DNA of 64,000 nt from Janthinobacterium lividum (GTDB taxonomy: Bacteria; Pseudomonadota; Gammaproteobacteria; Burkholderiales; Burkholderiaceae_D), in the NCBI RefSeq assembly GCF_034424625.1, contig NZ_CP139976.1, forward strand, positions 1,178,001-1,242,000, written 5' to 3'. Positions 35,449 through 44,228 of this stretch are shown here, piece by piece; the stretch's first letter is position 1, and every line of letters begins with the position of its first letter. The notes under the pieces are model-generated. The model saw only the letters and a list, made by a program, of their open reading frames with translations. It made no database searches and was not told the origin of the DNA. The position numbers and the translations under genes were made by a program.

Positions 35449-35792
35449 TTGCCGTGATTTTCGAAGTCTGGCCCGGCGCGGAAGGGCGCCAGCAGTATCT
35501 GGACCTGGCCGCCGCGCTGCGTCCCTTGCTCGATGAAGTGGACGGTTTCATTTCCATCGAGCGCTTCAGCAGTCTGAGCGAGCCAGGCAAATTGCTGTCG
35601 CTATCCTTCTTTCGCGACGAGGCGGCGCTGGCGCAATGGCGGCAGCTGGAAGCGCACCGCGCGGCGCAAACGGCCGGCCGGCAGGGCGTGTTTGACGACT
35701 ACCGGCTGCGCATTGCCGCCGTCGTGCGCGATTACGGCATGCTGGACCGGCAGCAGGCGCCGGCCGACAGCCGGCGGCGCCACAGCGTTTAG
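35445..35792 (+). CDS. Antibiotic biosynthesis monooxygenase (ABM) domain protein
   Basis: A 115-residue dimeric alpha+beta barrel protein: VIFEVWPGAEGRQQYLDLAAAL, VDGFISIERFSSLSEPGKLLSLSFFRDEAALAQWR and HRAAQTAGR. These are the ABM signature strands and helix. Members are cofactor-free oxygenases or small-molecule binding proteins. Translational coupling to the P450 (ATGA overlap) suggests they act on one substrate. The C-terminus overlaps the convergent lipoprotein gene by 4 bp. Confidence 0.88.
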   Translation: MIAVIFEVWPGAEGRQQYLDLAAALRPLLDEVDGFISIERFSSLSEPGKLLSLSFFRDEAALAQWRQLEAHRAAQTAGRQGVFDDYRLRIAAVVRDYGMLDRQQAPADSRRRHSV

Positions 35793-36241
35793 CGGGGCAG
35801 TGCGCCCTGCGTGATTTTCACTTTGACCCGGTACGTGGGCTCGGCCGCATTCAGGGCGGGCGGCGTGGCCGGATCGACGTCGAGCAGGGTAAACGTCAGG
35901 TGGTTGACGGTGACGGAACTGGCGGCGCCGGGCATGGAGTCGGACAAGACGATGTCCGCGGCGCCTGCGCTGTTGAGCAAACTGAAACTGTAGCTGACGT
36001 AGCCTTTCCACACGCACACGGCGCCCTTGCGGCAGCGGCTGTCGTTGACACGTTCGAGTTTCAGGGTGTCGGTGGCCGTGATGGCCACCTGTTCGCCCGG
36101 CGAGAGCACGTGGGTGACGCTGCGCGGCGTGTTTTCCGCGTCGCCGGCGCTGCCGGCCGCGCCGCAGCCAGCCAGCACGGCCAGGCAGGCGAAGAACAGG
36201 GGAAGCAGCACGGTGCGGTAAGAGCGGGTCAGATAATGCAT
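35789..36241 (-). CDS. Small lipoprotein of unknown function
   Basis: A 150-residue precursor with signal LLPLFFACLAVLAGCG (lipobox LAGC). The mature domain has an early Pro/Ser stretch, a Cys pair (SRCRKGAVCVW) and beta-strand-rich sequence ending VKVKITQGALPR. The SRC...G..CVWKG pattern resembles small secreted beta-sandwich proteins of unknown role. The ATG at 36241 has AAAGGAAA upstream; the 14 upstream codons are not supported. Confidence 0.75.
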   Translation of the reverse strand: MHYLTRSYRTVLLPLFFACLAVLAGCGAAGSAGDAENTPRSVTHVLSPGEQVAITATDTLKLERVNDSRCRKGAVCVWKGYVSYSFSLLNSAGAADIVLSDSMPGAASSVTVNHLTFTLLDVDPATPPALNAAEPTYRVKVKITQGALPR

Positions 36242-36420
36242 GTTTTTCCTTTCAGGTGGAGCGTCCCCGGCGTGCTTGTTCACGCGTGGGATGAAAATGA
36301 TAGTAACAAAATGATATTTTTACGGCGCACTATTGGCGTGCTGCCGGTGAATTGATGCGCCAGCCACGCGGCGCGCCGATTACTGCGTAGAATGGCTGTT
36401 TTGAAAATCAGGAAACAACC

Positions 36421-36687
36421 ATGAAAAAAACCGACCTGGCCAAAAGCGATGCCAAGAAACTGATGGGAAAGATGAATGTTCCCGGCGCCGGTGCATTCGG
36501 TAAGGAAGCGGTGGTCATCGACCGCCGCGAGCAGCGCAAGCGCGATCAGGCCCTGGGCCTGGTGCCATTCGCCGTCAAGCTGAACAGCGATCTGGTCTTG
36601 CAATTGCAGACCCTGGCCAAGGAACGCGGCGCGGATCTGAATGAATTGGTCGCCGAACTGATCACCAAGGGCTTGGCTGCAGCGTAA
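36421..36687 (+). CDS. Conserved small basic protein of unknown function
   Basis: An 88-residue protein with a Lys-rich N-terminus (MKKTDLAKSDAKKLMGKM), a central IDRREQRKRDQALGLVPF, and a C-terminal half (VKLNSDLVLQLQTLAKERGADLNELVAELITKGLA) that looks like a ribbon-helix-helix or short helical dimer. The strand-like VPFAVKLN before two helices supports a ribbon-helix-helix reading, but DNA binding is not shown. It has its own terminator. Confidence 0.65.
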   Translation: MKKTDLAKSDAKKLMGKMNVPGAGAFGKEAVVIDRREQRKRDQALGLVPFAVKLNSDLVLQLQTLAKERGADLNELVAELITKGLAAA

Positions 36688-36732
36688 GGGCTGACAATGT
36701 TTATCTGTTGATAAATATCAAGGTATAAAACT

Positions 36733-36756
36733 AAAAGGCGCCTTGCGGCGCCTTTT
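36733..36756. terminator. Bidirectional intrinsic terminator
   Basis: AAAAGGCGCC / GGCGCCTTTT, a perfect 10-bp stem with loop TTGC, lies between convergent rpoH and the small basic protein gene and serves both strands. Confidence 0.88.
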
Positions 36757-36777
36757 GCATTGCGGCATTGCTTGCGA

Positions 36778-37677
<900 letters not shown>

Positions 37678-37832
37678 GTTTTCTCCCTCGTAGTCTTGCT
37701 TTGTTCCAGTTGGCCACGTCACGCGACGTGGCAGCTCGTATCGTCGTTTTTGCGTATTCGGTCTTGCACTTTGCAGATCGCGGCACCATCTTGATCTGGC
37801 GTCCATGGCGATTCTGCTATTGGTATGTCCCT

Positions 37833-37862
37833 ATATTAGCACTCTCTGCTTGAGAGTGCCAA
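37833..37862 (-). promoter_or_regulatory. rpoH promoter (sigma-70 type)
   Basis: On the minus strand TTGGCA (37862-37857), 18-bp spacer, TAATAT (37838-37833). Both hexamers are inside or touch the CIRCE element. The predicted start near 37826 leaves a leader of about 150 nt before rpoH. Confidence 0.65.
37836..37862. promoter_or_regulatory. CIRCE element (HrcA operator) at rpoH
   Basis: TTAGCACTC-N9-GAGTGCCAA, where the CIRCE consensus is TTAGCACTC-N9-GAGTGCTAA; 17 of 18 positions match with the exact 9-bp spacer. Its arms cover the -35 of the predicted rpoH promoter and reach its -10, so HrcA bound there would block RNA polymerase. No other gene starts nearby on the plus strand. Confidence 0.88.
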
Positions 37863-38056
37863 TCAGCACATTTAATCGACCTGATAGCCTAAATGCTATG
37901 GCGAATGAATGCTTGATATACATCTGTAAAAAACGATCTGAACAGCGCCGCAGGCCGCTTTACGACAACATGGCCAGTCTACGGCCTCTGGCTGAAGCGA
38001 GCCTTAAGAATACTTGCTTAATATCAATATGGCAGCAATATGGGGATGGCGAGACG

Positions 38057-38082
38057 CATGGCGGCGCGGGAGCGCCGCCATG
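38057..38082 (-). terminator. Hairpin at the end of ftsY-ftsE-ftsX
   Basis: CATGGCGGCGC-GGGA-GCGCCGCCATG, a perfect 11-bp stem about 10 bp after the ftsX stop. It lacks a T-run, so termination would need a factor. Confidence 0.5.
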
Positions 38083-38092
38083 GAAAGGAAGG

Positions 38093-39013
38093 TCAGTTCA
38101 GGCGCGCCAGGTGGCGCTGCACGCAGAGGAAGGCGCCGATCAGACCCAGGCCGGCGCTGAGGGCCAGCAAGCCGGCCATCGGCAGCGGCGCCAGCGGCAC
38201 CAGCTGGAATTCGGACGCATACAGGCGGGCAAACTCGGCAATCGCGGTATTCAGCGGCTGCAAGGCCAGCGCCACGGCGCCCAGGGCCAGCGCACCGGCG
38301 CACAGGCCCAGCAGGGCACCCGTGTAATAGAAGGGGCGGTGGATGAAGGTATCGGTGGCGCCGATCAATTTCGAGATGCTGATTTCATCGCGCTGCTGCA
38401 TCACCTGCAGGCGGATGGTATTGAAGACCACGGCGATCACGGCCACGCCCAGCGTGATCGCCAGCAGCAGCAGCACCAGGCGCAGCACACCCAGCAGGGC
38501 CGCCAGGCGCTTGACCCAGGCCGAATCGACTTGCGCCGATTCCACGAATGGCAGCTGGCGCAACTGTTCCGCCACCGCATCGACATCCTGCGCTTCGCTG
38601 GCACTGCTGAAGGCATCGAGTTTCAGCACATAGCTGTCGGGCAGGGGATTGTCGCCCAGGGTGCTGAGCACATCGGCCAGTCCGCTCTTGTTTTTCAGCG
38701 AGTCCAGCGCCTGTTCGCGCGGGATGAAGACGATCTTCGCCTTTTGCGGGCCCACGATCTTGCGCATGGCGCTCGCCAGGGCCACGGCTTGCTCGCGCGG
38801 CGTGTCGATCTTCAGGAAGACGCTGATTTCCGGGTCGACCGACATCTGTTCCGACATGGGGCGGACATTGTCGAGCATGGTCAAGCCGGCGAACGGCAGC
38901 GACAGGGCGATGGCGACGACGAGCACGTTCAATAGAAAGCCGCCCGGCGACTTGCGCAAGTGAATCAGCGCCGAACCGAGGGCAAAGCGGTGTTGACGGA
39001 ACCAGCCTCTCAT
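38093..39013 (-). CDS. ftsX: Cell-division ABC-like permease FtsX
   Basis: A 306-residue protein with four membrane helices (about 26-48, 177-200, 227-247, 276-296) and an extracytoplasmic domain between the first two (NVRPMSEQMSVDPEISVFL to SAWVKRLAALLG). The conserved cytoplasmic region is MQQRDEISISKLIGATDTFI. FtsEX couples ATP hydrolysis to activation of septal peptidoglycan hydrolases. The ATG overlaps ftsE by 4 bp. Confidence 0.96.
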   Translation of the reverse strand: MRGWFRQHRFALGSALIHLRKSPGGFLLNVLVVAIALSLPFAGLTMLDNVRPMSEQMSVDPEISVFLKIDTPREQAVALASAMRKIVGPQKAKIVFIPREQALDSLKNKSGLADVLSTLGDNPLPDSYVLKLDAFSSASEAQDVDAVAEQLRQLPFVESAQVDSAWVKRLAALLGVLRLVLLLLAITLGVAVIAVVFNTIRLQVMQQRDEISISKLIGATDTFIHRPFYYTGALLGLCAGALALGAVALALQPLNTAIAEFARLYASEFQLVPLAPLPMAGLLALSAGLGLIGAFLCVQRHLARLN

Positions 39014-39753
39014 GCCTGCTCTCCCTGCGCGTCGTCCTGGTCGGGCGAGGGCGCAAAATCGGGATCGGGCGGCGCGAAGACGGGCGCCTGCGTGGCCTTG
39101 TCGATGGCGACCAGCTGGCCGTTTTTCAGGTGGATCACGCGGGCGGCGGCGTCGAGCATCTGTTCGTCATGGCTGGAAATGAGGCAGGTCACGCCCACGG
39201 AGTGGAATGCTTTCAGGGCGTCGAGCACCTTGTTGGCGCTGGCGCGGTCCAGGTTGGCCGTCGGTTCGTCGGCCAGGATGATCTGCGGCCGGTTGACGAT
39301 GGCGCGCGCGATCGATACGCGCTGCTGTTCCCCGCCCGACAGCGACAGCGGTCGCGCCATGGCGCGGTCCAGCAGTCCCACCTTGTCGAGCGCGGCGCGC
39401 GCGCGTTGTTCGGCGGCCGCCTTGTGGGCACCGACGACGAGCAGCGGCAGCATGACGTTGGCCAGGATGGAGCGGTCGTTGAGCAATTTTTGCTGCTGAA
39501 AGATCAGACCCATGTTACGGCGCAAAAACGGCACGCCGGCCGGCTTGATCTTCGCCATGTCCTGGCCATTGACGATCAGCTTGCCCGACGTGGGGCGTTC
39601 CATGGCGGCGATCATTTTCAGCAAGGTGGATTTGCCGGCGCCGGACGGGCCAGCCAGGAACACCAGCTCGCCCTTGGCAATACTGAGCGAAATGTCGCTG
39701 AGCGCCACGGCATCGGGGGAGTATTGCTTGGAGACGTGCTGAAATTCAATCAT
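39010..39753 (-). CDS. ftsE: Cell-division ATPase FtsE
   Basis: A 247-residue ABC ATPase with Walker A GPSGAGKSTL, signature LSGGEQQR, Walker B IILADEPT and switch His in SSHD. The C-terminal tail (QAPVFAPPDPDFAPSPDQD) is acidic and longer than in E. coli FtsE (222 residues). It overlaps ftsX by 4 bp and lies 8 bp after ftsY. Confidence 0.96.
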   Translation of the reverse strand: MIEFQHVSKQYSPDAVALSDISLSIAKGELVFLAGPSGAGKSTLLKMIAAMERPTSGKLIVNGQDMAKIKPAGVPFLRRNMGLIFQQQKLLNDRSILANVMLPLLVVGAHKAAAEQRARAALDKVGLLDRAMARPLSLSGGEQQRVSIARAIVNRPQIILADEPTANLDRASANKVLDALKAFHSVGVTCLISSHDEQMLDAAARVIHLKNGQLVAIDKATQAPVFAPPDPDFAPSPDQDDAQGEQA

Positions 39754-39761
39754 GTATGGGC

Positions 39762-40820
39762 TTATCCGAGCAGCGCTTCGACAAATTCGGCAGCCACGAA
39801 AGGCTGCAAGTCTTCAATCTTCTCACCGATGCCGATGAAATACACGGGCACGGGACGTACGCGGGCGATTGCCGCCAGCACGCCGCCCTTGGCGGTGCCG
39901 TCCAGCTTGGTGATCACCAGGCCGCTCAACTGCAGGGCATCGTCGAAGGCCTTCACTTGCGTGAGGGCGTTCTGGCCCGTGTTGCCGTCGATGACGAGCA
40001 AGGTTTCATGCGGTGCGCCATCCATGCCCTTGCCGATCACGCGCTTGATTTTCTTCAATTCTTCCATCAGGTGCAACTGCGTCGGCAAGCGGCCTGCCGT
40101 GTCGACCATGACCACGTCGATGCCGCGCGCTTTCGCCGATTGCACGGAGTCGTAGGCCACGGCGGCCGGGTCGCCCGATTCCTGCGAAATCACGGTGACG
40201 TTGTTGCGCTCGCCCCAGACCATCAGCTGCTCGCGCGCGGCGGCACGGAAGGTGTCGCCCGCGGCCAGCAGCACGGACTGGTTGTTCGACTGCATGTGCT
40301 TGGCCAGCTTGCCGATGGTGGTGGTCTTGCCGGCGCCATTCACGCCGGAAATCATCATCACCAGCGGCTTGTGGCGGCCCAGCTCGAAGCGCTTTTCCAG
40401 CGGCGAGAGCAGGTCGATCAGCAGCACTTTCAGGGCGGCCTTGACGGCGGCCGCGTCGAGCAGCTTGTCTTCCTTGACCCTTTTCTTCAATTCCGTCAGC
40501 AGGAATTCCGTGGCGTCGATGCCGGCGTCCGACATCAGCAGCGCCGCTTCCAGCTCTTCGTATAGGGCGTCGTCGATTTTCGCGCCGACAAACAGCACGG
40601 ACAGGGTGTTCGAGGTTTTCGACAGGCCTGCCTTGAGGCGCGTCATCCACGATTTTTTCTCGGGTTCGGCGGCCACGATCACGGGCACGAGCTCGGCCGG
40701 CGCACCGCTCAGGGGCGTAGCGGCAGGCTGCGGGGCAGGCGGCGTGGCGGCGGGAAGGACGAGAGGCTCGGCTGGTGCAGCCTCGGGAGCGATGGGTTTT
40801 TTCTTGAAGAAACTAAACAT
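39762..40820 (-). CDS. ftsY: Signal recognition particle receptor FtsY
   Basis: A 352-residue SRP GTPase: a Pro/Ala-rich N-terminal A region (about 8-55), N domain (60-140) and G domain (150-352). Motifs are GVNGAGKTTTIGKLA (G1), DTAGRLPTQ (G3), TKLDGTAKGG (G4) and GIGEKIEDLQPF near the end. It docks ribosome-SRP complexes at the membrane. It is the first gene of the ftsY-ftsE-ftsX operon. Confidence 0.97.
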   Translation of the reverse strand: MFSFFKKKPIAPEAAPAEPLVLPAATPPAPQPAATPLSGAPAELVPVIVAAEPEKKSWMTRLKAGLSKTSNTLSVLFVGAKIDDALYEELEAALLMSDAGIDATEFLLTELKKRVKEDKLLDAAAVKAALKVLLIDLLSPLEKRFELGRHKPLVMMISGVNGAGKTTTIGKLAKHMQSNNQSVLLAAGDTFRAAAREQLMVWGERNNVTVISQESGDPAAVAYDSVQSAKARGIDVVMVDTAGRLPTQLHLMEELKKIKRVIGKGMDGAPHETLLVIDGNTGQNALTQVKAFDDALQLSGLVITKLDGTAKGGVLAAIARVRPVPVYFIGIGEKIEDLQPFVAAEFVEALLG

Positions 40821-40984
40821 GGATGTGTGGTGGCGGGTGCTGACCTAAGGCCCGGCGGCGCCGGACACTGTGTTACGGGCTATTCTACCAGAGCGCGCCC
40901 GGCCCTTCATGCTTTACTGTTCGATTGGCAACATTGCGCCGCTATCCACGGAGATCGCCGCAGTTGCCGCGCTTTTCAGCCGGT

Positions 40985-41926
40985 TCAATGGGTTTGCAGG
41001 GCCAGTGCCTGGTGGCGGCGGCGCCAGTCGGCGATGCTTTCGTCGACTTGCCGCAGGTCCAGCACATGCAAAAAGTGTGGCGGCTGCCTGGTCAGCACGG
41101 GACTGCGTCCGCCGGCCCACAATTCCATGTTGGGCGGCAAGCTTGCATGCAGCTGCTGGAGGCTGTCGCGCGTCTGCCGTTGCTTGCTGGCGCTGGAAAA
41201 CGACAGCGCCACGATGTCCGCCCGTTGCGCGCGGGCGGCCGCGACGATGTCGCTCAGCGGCGTTTCCACGCCCAGCGACATGCAATGGGCGCCGGCCGCC
41301 GCGCACAGCGCCTCGGCCATCAGCAGCCCCAGGCCATGACGCTCCTGCGGCAAGGTACTGAGGACGATGCGTGGGGAGCGCGTGGACGGGCTGCTTGCTT
41401 GTGGCAGGGAAAAGATGGCGTGGCGCATTACCGTTTGCAAGGTTTCGCTATACAGATGCTCCTCATATACGGCCAGTTCGCCGCAAGCCCACGCTTCGCC
41501 CACCATGCCGGTGAGGGGGGCGATGACGTCGATGGTGAACGCTTTCAGGCCCAGCACGGCCAGCGCCTGGCGCAGGGCGTCGCCCAGTTCGGCCATCTGG
41601 TGGCCACGGCACAGGGACAGGTAGTGTTCGAGCTGGGGGGCCGGCGTTGACGGCGCCGCGCTGCTGGCGCTGGCCAGCTGCTGCAATTGCACGGTGCTGT
41701 GCTGCATGATTTTGCCCGGGCGGAATCCGAGGTCCAGCAAGCGCTTGACCATGCGCAACTTCTGCACTTGCTCGGCCGGGTAGCTGCGCTCGCCAAAGGC
41801 GTCGCGCTGGGGCTGGGGAAAGGCGTAGCGGCGCTCCCACACACGCAAGGTTTCCTTGGCCAGTCCGGTATCGCGTTCGACATCGCTGATGCTGAAGGCG
41901 GAAGTAGGTTGCAGGTCAGTATCCAT
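40985..41926 (-). CDS. MerR-family B12-binding photoreceptor regulator (LitR/CarH type)
   Basis: A 313-residue protein. The MerR helix-turn-helix is at 12-80 (ISDVERDTGLAKETLRVWERRY). A helical bundle carries the light-sensing motif W146-x9-E156-H157 (WACGELAVYEEH). The cobalamin-binding Rossmann domain has E195-x-H197-x2-G (ERHGLG), whose His is the expected lower Co ligand, then LGVETP. LitR/CarH proteins hold adenosylcobalamin as tetramers in the dark and release DNA in light. It is divergent from the oxidoreductase-lipid operon with a dyad between them. Start 41926; the frame extends upstream without support. Confidence 0.93.
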   Translation of the reverse strand: MDTDLQPTSAFSISDVERDTGLAKETLRVWERRYAFPQPQRDAFGERSYPAEQVQKLRMVKRLLDLGFRPGKIMQHSTVQLQQLASASSAAPSTPAPQLEHYLSLCRGHQMAELGDALRQALAVLGLKAFTIDVIAPLTGMVGEAWACGELAVYEEHLYSETLQTVMRHAIFSLPQASSPSTRSPRIVLSTLPQERHGLGLLMAEALCAAAGAHCMSLGVETPLSDIVAAARAQRADIVALSFSSASKQRQTRDSLQQLHASLPPNMELWAGGRSPVLTRQPPHFLHVLDLRQVDESIADWRRRHQALALQTH

Positions 41927-42055
41927 ACCAGGGTGGCTTTGCTCGCATGCGGAAGAACGTGGCATGCATTTTACGCCTTCCGCCGCCCCATACCAAATAG
42001 CTGAATCCGATTGGAAAGTGCGGGCGTATGAGTTTTGGAGCGGCTCGCACACTCA

Positions 42056-42084
42056 TTGACATGAATCAATATTTCATCGATTAT
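42056..42084 (+). promoter_or_regulatory. Promoter of the light-response-like operon
   Basis: TTGACA (42056-42061, perfect -35), 17-bp spacer, GATTAT (42079-42084). The predicted start is near 42091, just before the dyad at 42098-42112. Confidence 0.6.
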
Positions 42085-42097
42085 CCATGAAGCTGAT

Positions 42098-42112
42098 TTT
42101 GTCCAGGACAAA
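42098..42112. promoter_or_regulatory. Perfect dyad, candidate LitR operator
   Basis: TTTGTCC-A-GGACAAA, a perfect 7-bp inverted repeat with a 1-bp centre. It lies about +7 to +21 from the predicted start of the oxidoreductase operon. Assignment to the adjacent B12 regulator is inference, since its site was not compared with a defined LitR box. Confidence 0.5.
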
Positions 42113-42130
42113 TTTAATGCAGGTGTACTC

Positions 42131-43441
42131 ATGAAAATTGCCGTCGTCGGAGCAGGAATCGCAGGTTTGTCGTGTGCCTATCGCCTGGCGCAATCGGGCC
42201 AGGACGTCACCTTGTACGAGGCGGGCGACTATTTTGGCGGCCACAGCCATACGGTGGATGTCACGCTCGATGGCGTCACGCATGGCGTCGACACGGGTTT
42301 TCTCGTGTTTAACCACGCCACGTATCCGAATCTGGTGCAACTGTTCCAGGAACTCGGCGTCGAGGCGGCCGACAGCGACATGTCGTTTTCCGTGAAGATG
42401 CCGCTGGGCGCGACGCCGGACGCCCGCGTGCTGGAATGGGCGGGCGCCAATCTGGACACCGTGTTTGCCCAGCGCAGCAATCTGCTGCGCCCCGCCTTTC
42501 TGCGCATGTTGCGCGACATTCTGCGCTTCAACCGCCAGGCCAGCGCCCTGGCCACGGCCGCCTTGCCGGCGCCGGCCATGCCGCTGGGCGAGTTTCTCGA
42601 CCTGCACGGCTATGGCGACGAGTTCCGCCACTGGTATCTGCTGCCGATGGCCGCCTGCATCTGGTCGTGCCCGGCGCGCCAGATGCTGGACTTTCCCTTG
42701 GCTACCTTCATCCGTTTCTGCCACAACCATGGCTTGCTGCAAGTGAGCGACCGGCCGCAATGGCGCACGGTGCGGGGCGGCTCGCGCGTGTACGTGGAAA
42801 AATTGCTGGCAGGCATCCCACAGCAGCGCCTGGCTTGCCCCGTGCTGGCCGTGCGCCGCCAGCCGCACGGTGGCGCGCGCATGGTCGAGCTGCAGACGGC
42901 CGCCGGCGTCGACCACGTCGACCACGTCGTGCTCGCTTGCCATAGCGACCAGTCGCTGGCCCTGCTGGGAGATATCCGCGACGACGAACGCGGCGTGCTC
43001 GCCGCCGTGCGCTACCAGCCCAACCGGGCTGTGCTGCATACGGATGCGTCCTGCCTGCCGCAGCGCCGCCGTGCCTGGTCGGCCTGGAATTACCAGGGCC
43101 GGCCGGCCGCGCACGGTGATGCGCCGCAGGTGTGCGTGCATTATTTGCTGAACCAGTTGCAGCCTTTGCCCTTCACCACGCCTGTCATCGTTTCGCTCAA
43201 TCCGCTCGACGAGCCCGATCCGGCAAGCATCATCGACGAGTTTTCGTATGCCCATCCCGTGTTCGATGGCGCGGCCATTGCGGCCCAGGCGCGCCTGGCC
43301 AGCTTCCAGGGCGCGCAGCACACGTGGTTCGCGGGCGCTTGGACGGGCTACGGCTTCCATGAAGACGGCTTGAAGTCGGGCCTGGCCGTGGCGGAAGCAC
43401 TCAATGGCCTGGCGTCGGCGGAGCTTGGCCATGCCGCGTGA
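42131..43441 (+). CDS. FAD/NAD(P)-binding amine-oxidase-like protein (COG2907)
   Basis: A 436-residue flavoprotein with the N-terminal dinucleotide motif VVGAGIAGLSCAYRLAQSG (GxGxxG, about 5-23), VTLYEAGDYFGGHSHTV and THGVDTGFLVFN. GARMVELQTAAGVDHVDHVVLACHSDQ marks the second FAD-contacting segment. The C-terminal FAGAWTGYGFHEDGLKSGL closes the FAD site. COG2907 proteins occur in photostress clusters with DUF1365 and CFA genes. It is the first gene of an operon of eight, overlapping the next gene by 11 bp. Confidence 0.92.
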   Translation: MKIAVVGAGIAGLSCAYRLAQSGQDVTLYEAGDYFGGHSHTVDVTLDGVTHGVDTGFLVFNHATYPNLVQLFQELGVEAADSDMSFSVKMPLGATPDARVLEWAGANLDTVFAQRSNLLRPAFLRMLRDILRFNRQASALATAALPAPAMPLGEFLDLHGYGDEFRHWYLLPMAACIWSCPARQMLDFPLATFIRFCHNHGLLQVSDRPQWRTVRGGSRVYVEKLLAGIPQQRLACPVLAVRRQPHGGARMVELQTAAGVDHVDHVVLACHSDQSLALLGDIRDDERGVLAAVRYQPNRAVLHTDASCLPQRRRAWSAWNYQGRPAAHGDAPQVCVHYLLNQLQPLPFTTPVIVSLNPLDEPDPASIIDEFSYAHPVFDGAAIAAQARLASFQGAQHTWFAGAWTGYGFHEDGLKSGLAVAEALNGLASAELGHAA

Positions 43442-44228
43442 TCCCAAGCAGCCGCTCCGGCCGCAGCCCCAGCTGTGCCTGGGACGGGTGCGCCATGCGC
43501 GGCTGCGTCCGCGCGCGCATGCCTTTGCTTACGGCATGTTTTATGTGCGTTTGCCCTTGCGCAGCCTGGGCGCGCACGATTTTGCTGCCCGTTTGATTTC
43601 GCGCAACAGCGCCAATGTGCTGTCCTTCCGCGACAGCGACCACGGCGATGGCACGACGCCGCTGCTGGACTGGATCGACGGCTTGCTGCGCCAGCATGGC
43701 GTGGTCGACGCGGGCGGCGAAATCTGGCTGCAAACCATGCCGCGCATGTTCGGCTATGTCTTCAACCCCGTCAGTTTCTGGTTTTGCCACGGGCTTGACG
43801 GCGCGCTGCGGGCTGTGCTCTGCGATGTGCGCAATACCTTTGGCGAGCGCCATTTGTACTTGCTCGAGCAGGGCGGCGCCATCGCGTATGGCAGCGAACT
43901 GGTCGCCAAGAAAATTTTCCACGTGTCGCCGTTTTGCAAGGTGGAAGGCCAGTACCGCTTCCGTTTCCTGCGCAATCACGCTCAGGGCGGCGAGCGCCAC
44001 CTGGCCAGGGTCGATTACGACGACCTCGATGGCCCGCTGCTGCAGACGAGCTTGTCCGGCACGGCGCAGCCGCTGCGCGATGGCGCCATCGCCTGGGCCT
44101 TGCTGCGCTACCCCCTGATGACGTTTGGCGTGATGGCGCGCATCCATTGGCAGGCATTGCGCCTGTGGCTGCGCCGCGTGCCGTTTTTCAGCAAACCCCA
44201 CCCTCCACAAGAAAAGGTGTCCCGATGA
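43431..44228 (+). CDS. DUF1365 domain protein
   Basis: A 265-residue protein: LGRVRHARLRPRAHAFAYGMF, FGYVFNPVSFWFCHGLDGALRAVLCDV, NTFGERHLYLLE and KIFHVSPFCKVEGQYRFRF, which are the DUF1365 hallmarks. Such proteins are encoded with COG2907 and CFA-type methyltransferases and are implicated in modifying membrane fatty acids, but the reaction is not settled. ATG at 43431. The stop overlaps the CFA gene ATG (4 bp). Confidence 0.93.
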   Translation: MPRDPKQPLRPQPQLCLGRVRHARLRPRAHAFAYGMFYVRLPLRSLGAHDFAARLISRNSANVLSFRDSDHGDGTTPLLDWIDGLLRQHGVVDAGGEIWLQTMPRMFGYVFNPVSFWFCHGLDGALRAVLCDVRNTFGERHLYLLEQGGAIAYGSELVAKKIFHVSPFCKVEGQYRFRFLRNHAQGGERHLARVDYDDLDGPLLQTSLSGTAQPLRDGAIAWALLRYPLMTFGVMARIHWQALRLWLRRVPFFSKPHPPQEKVSR

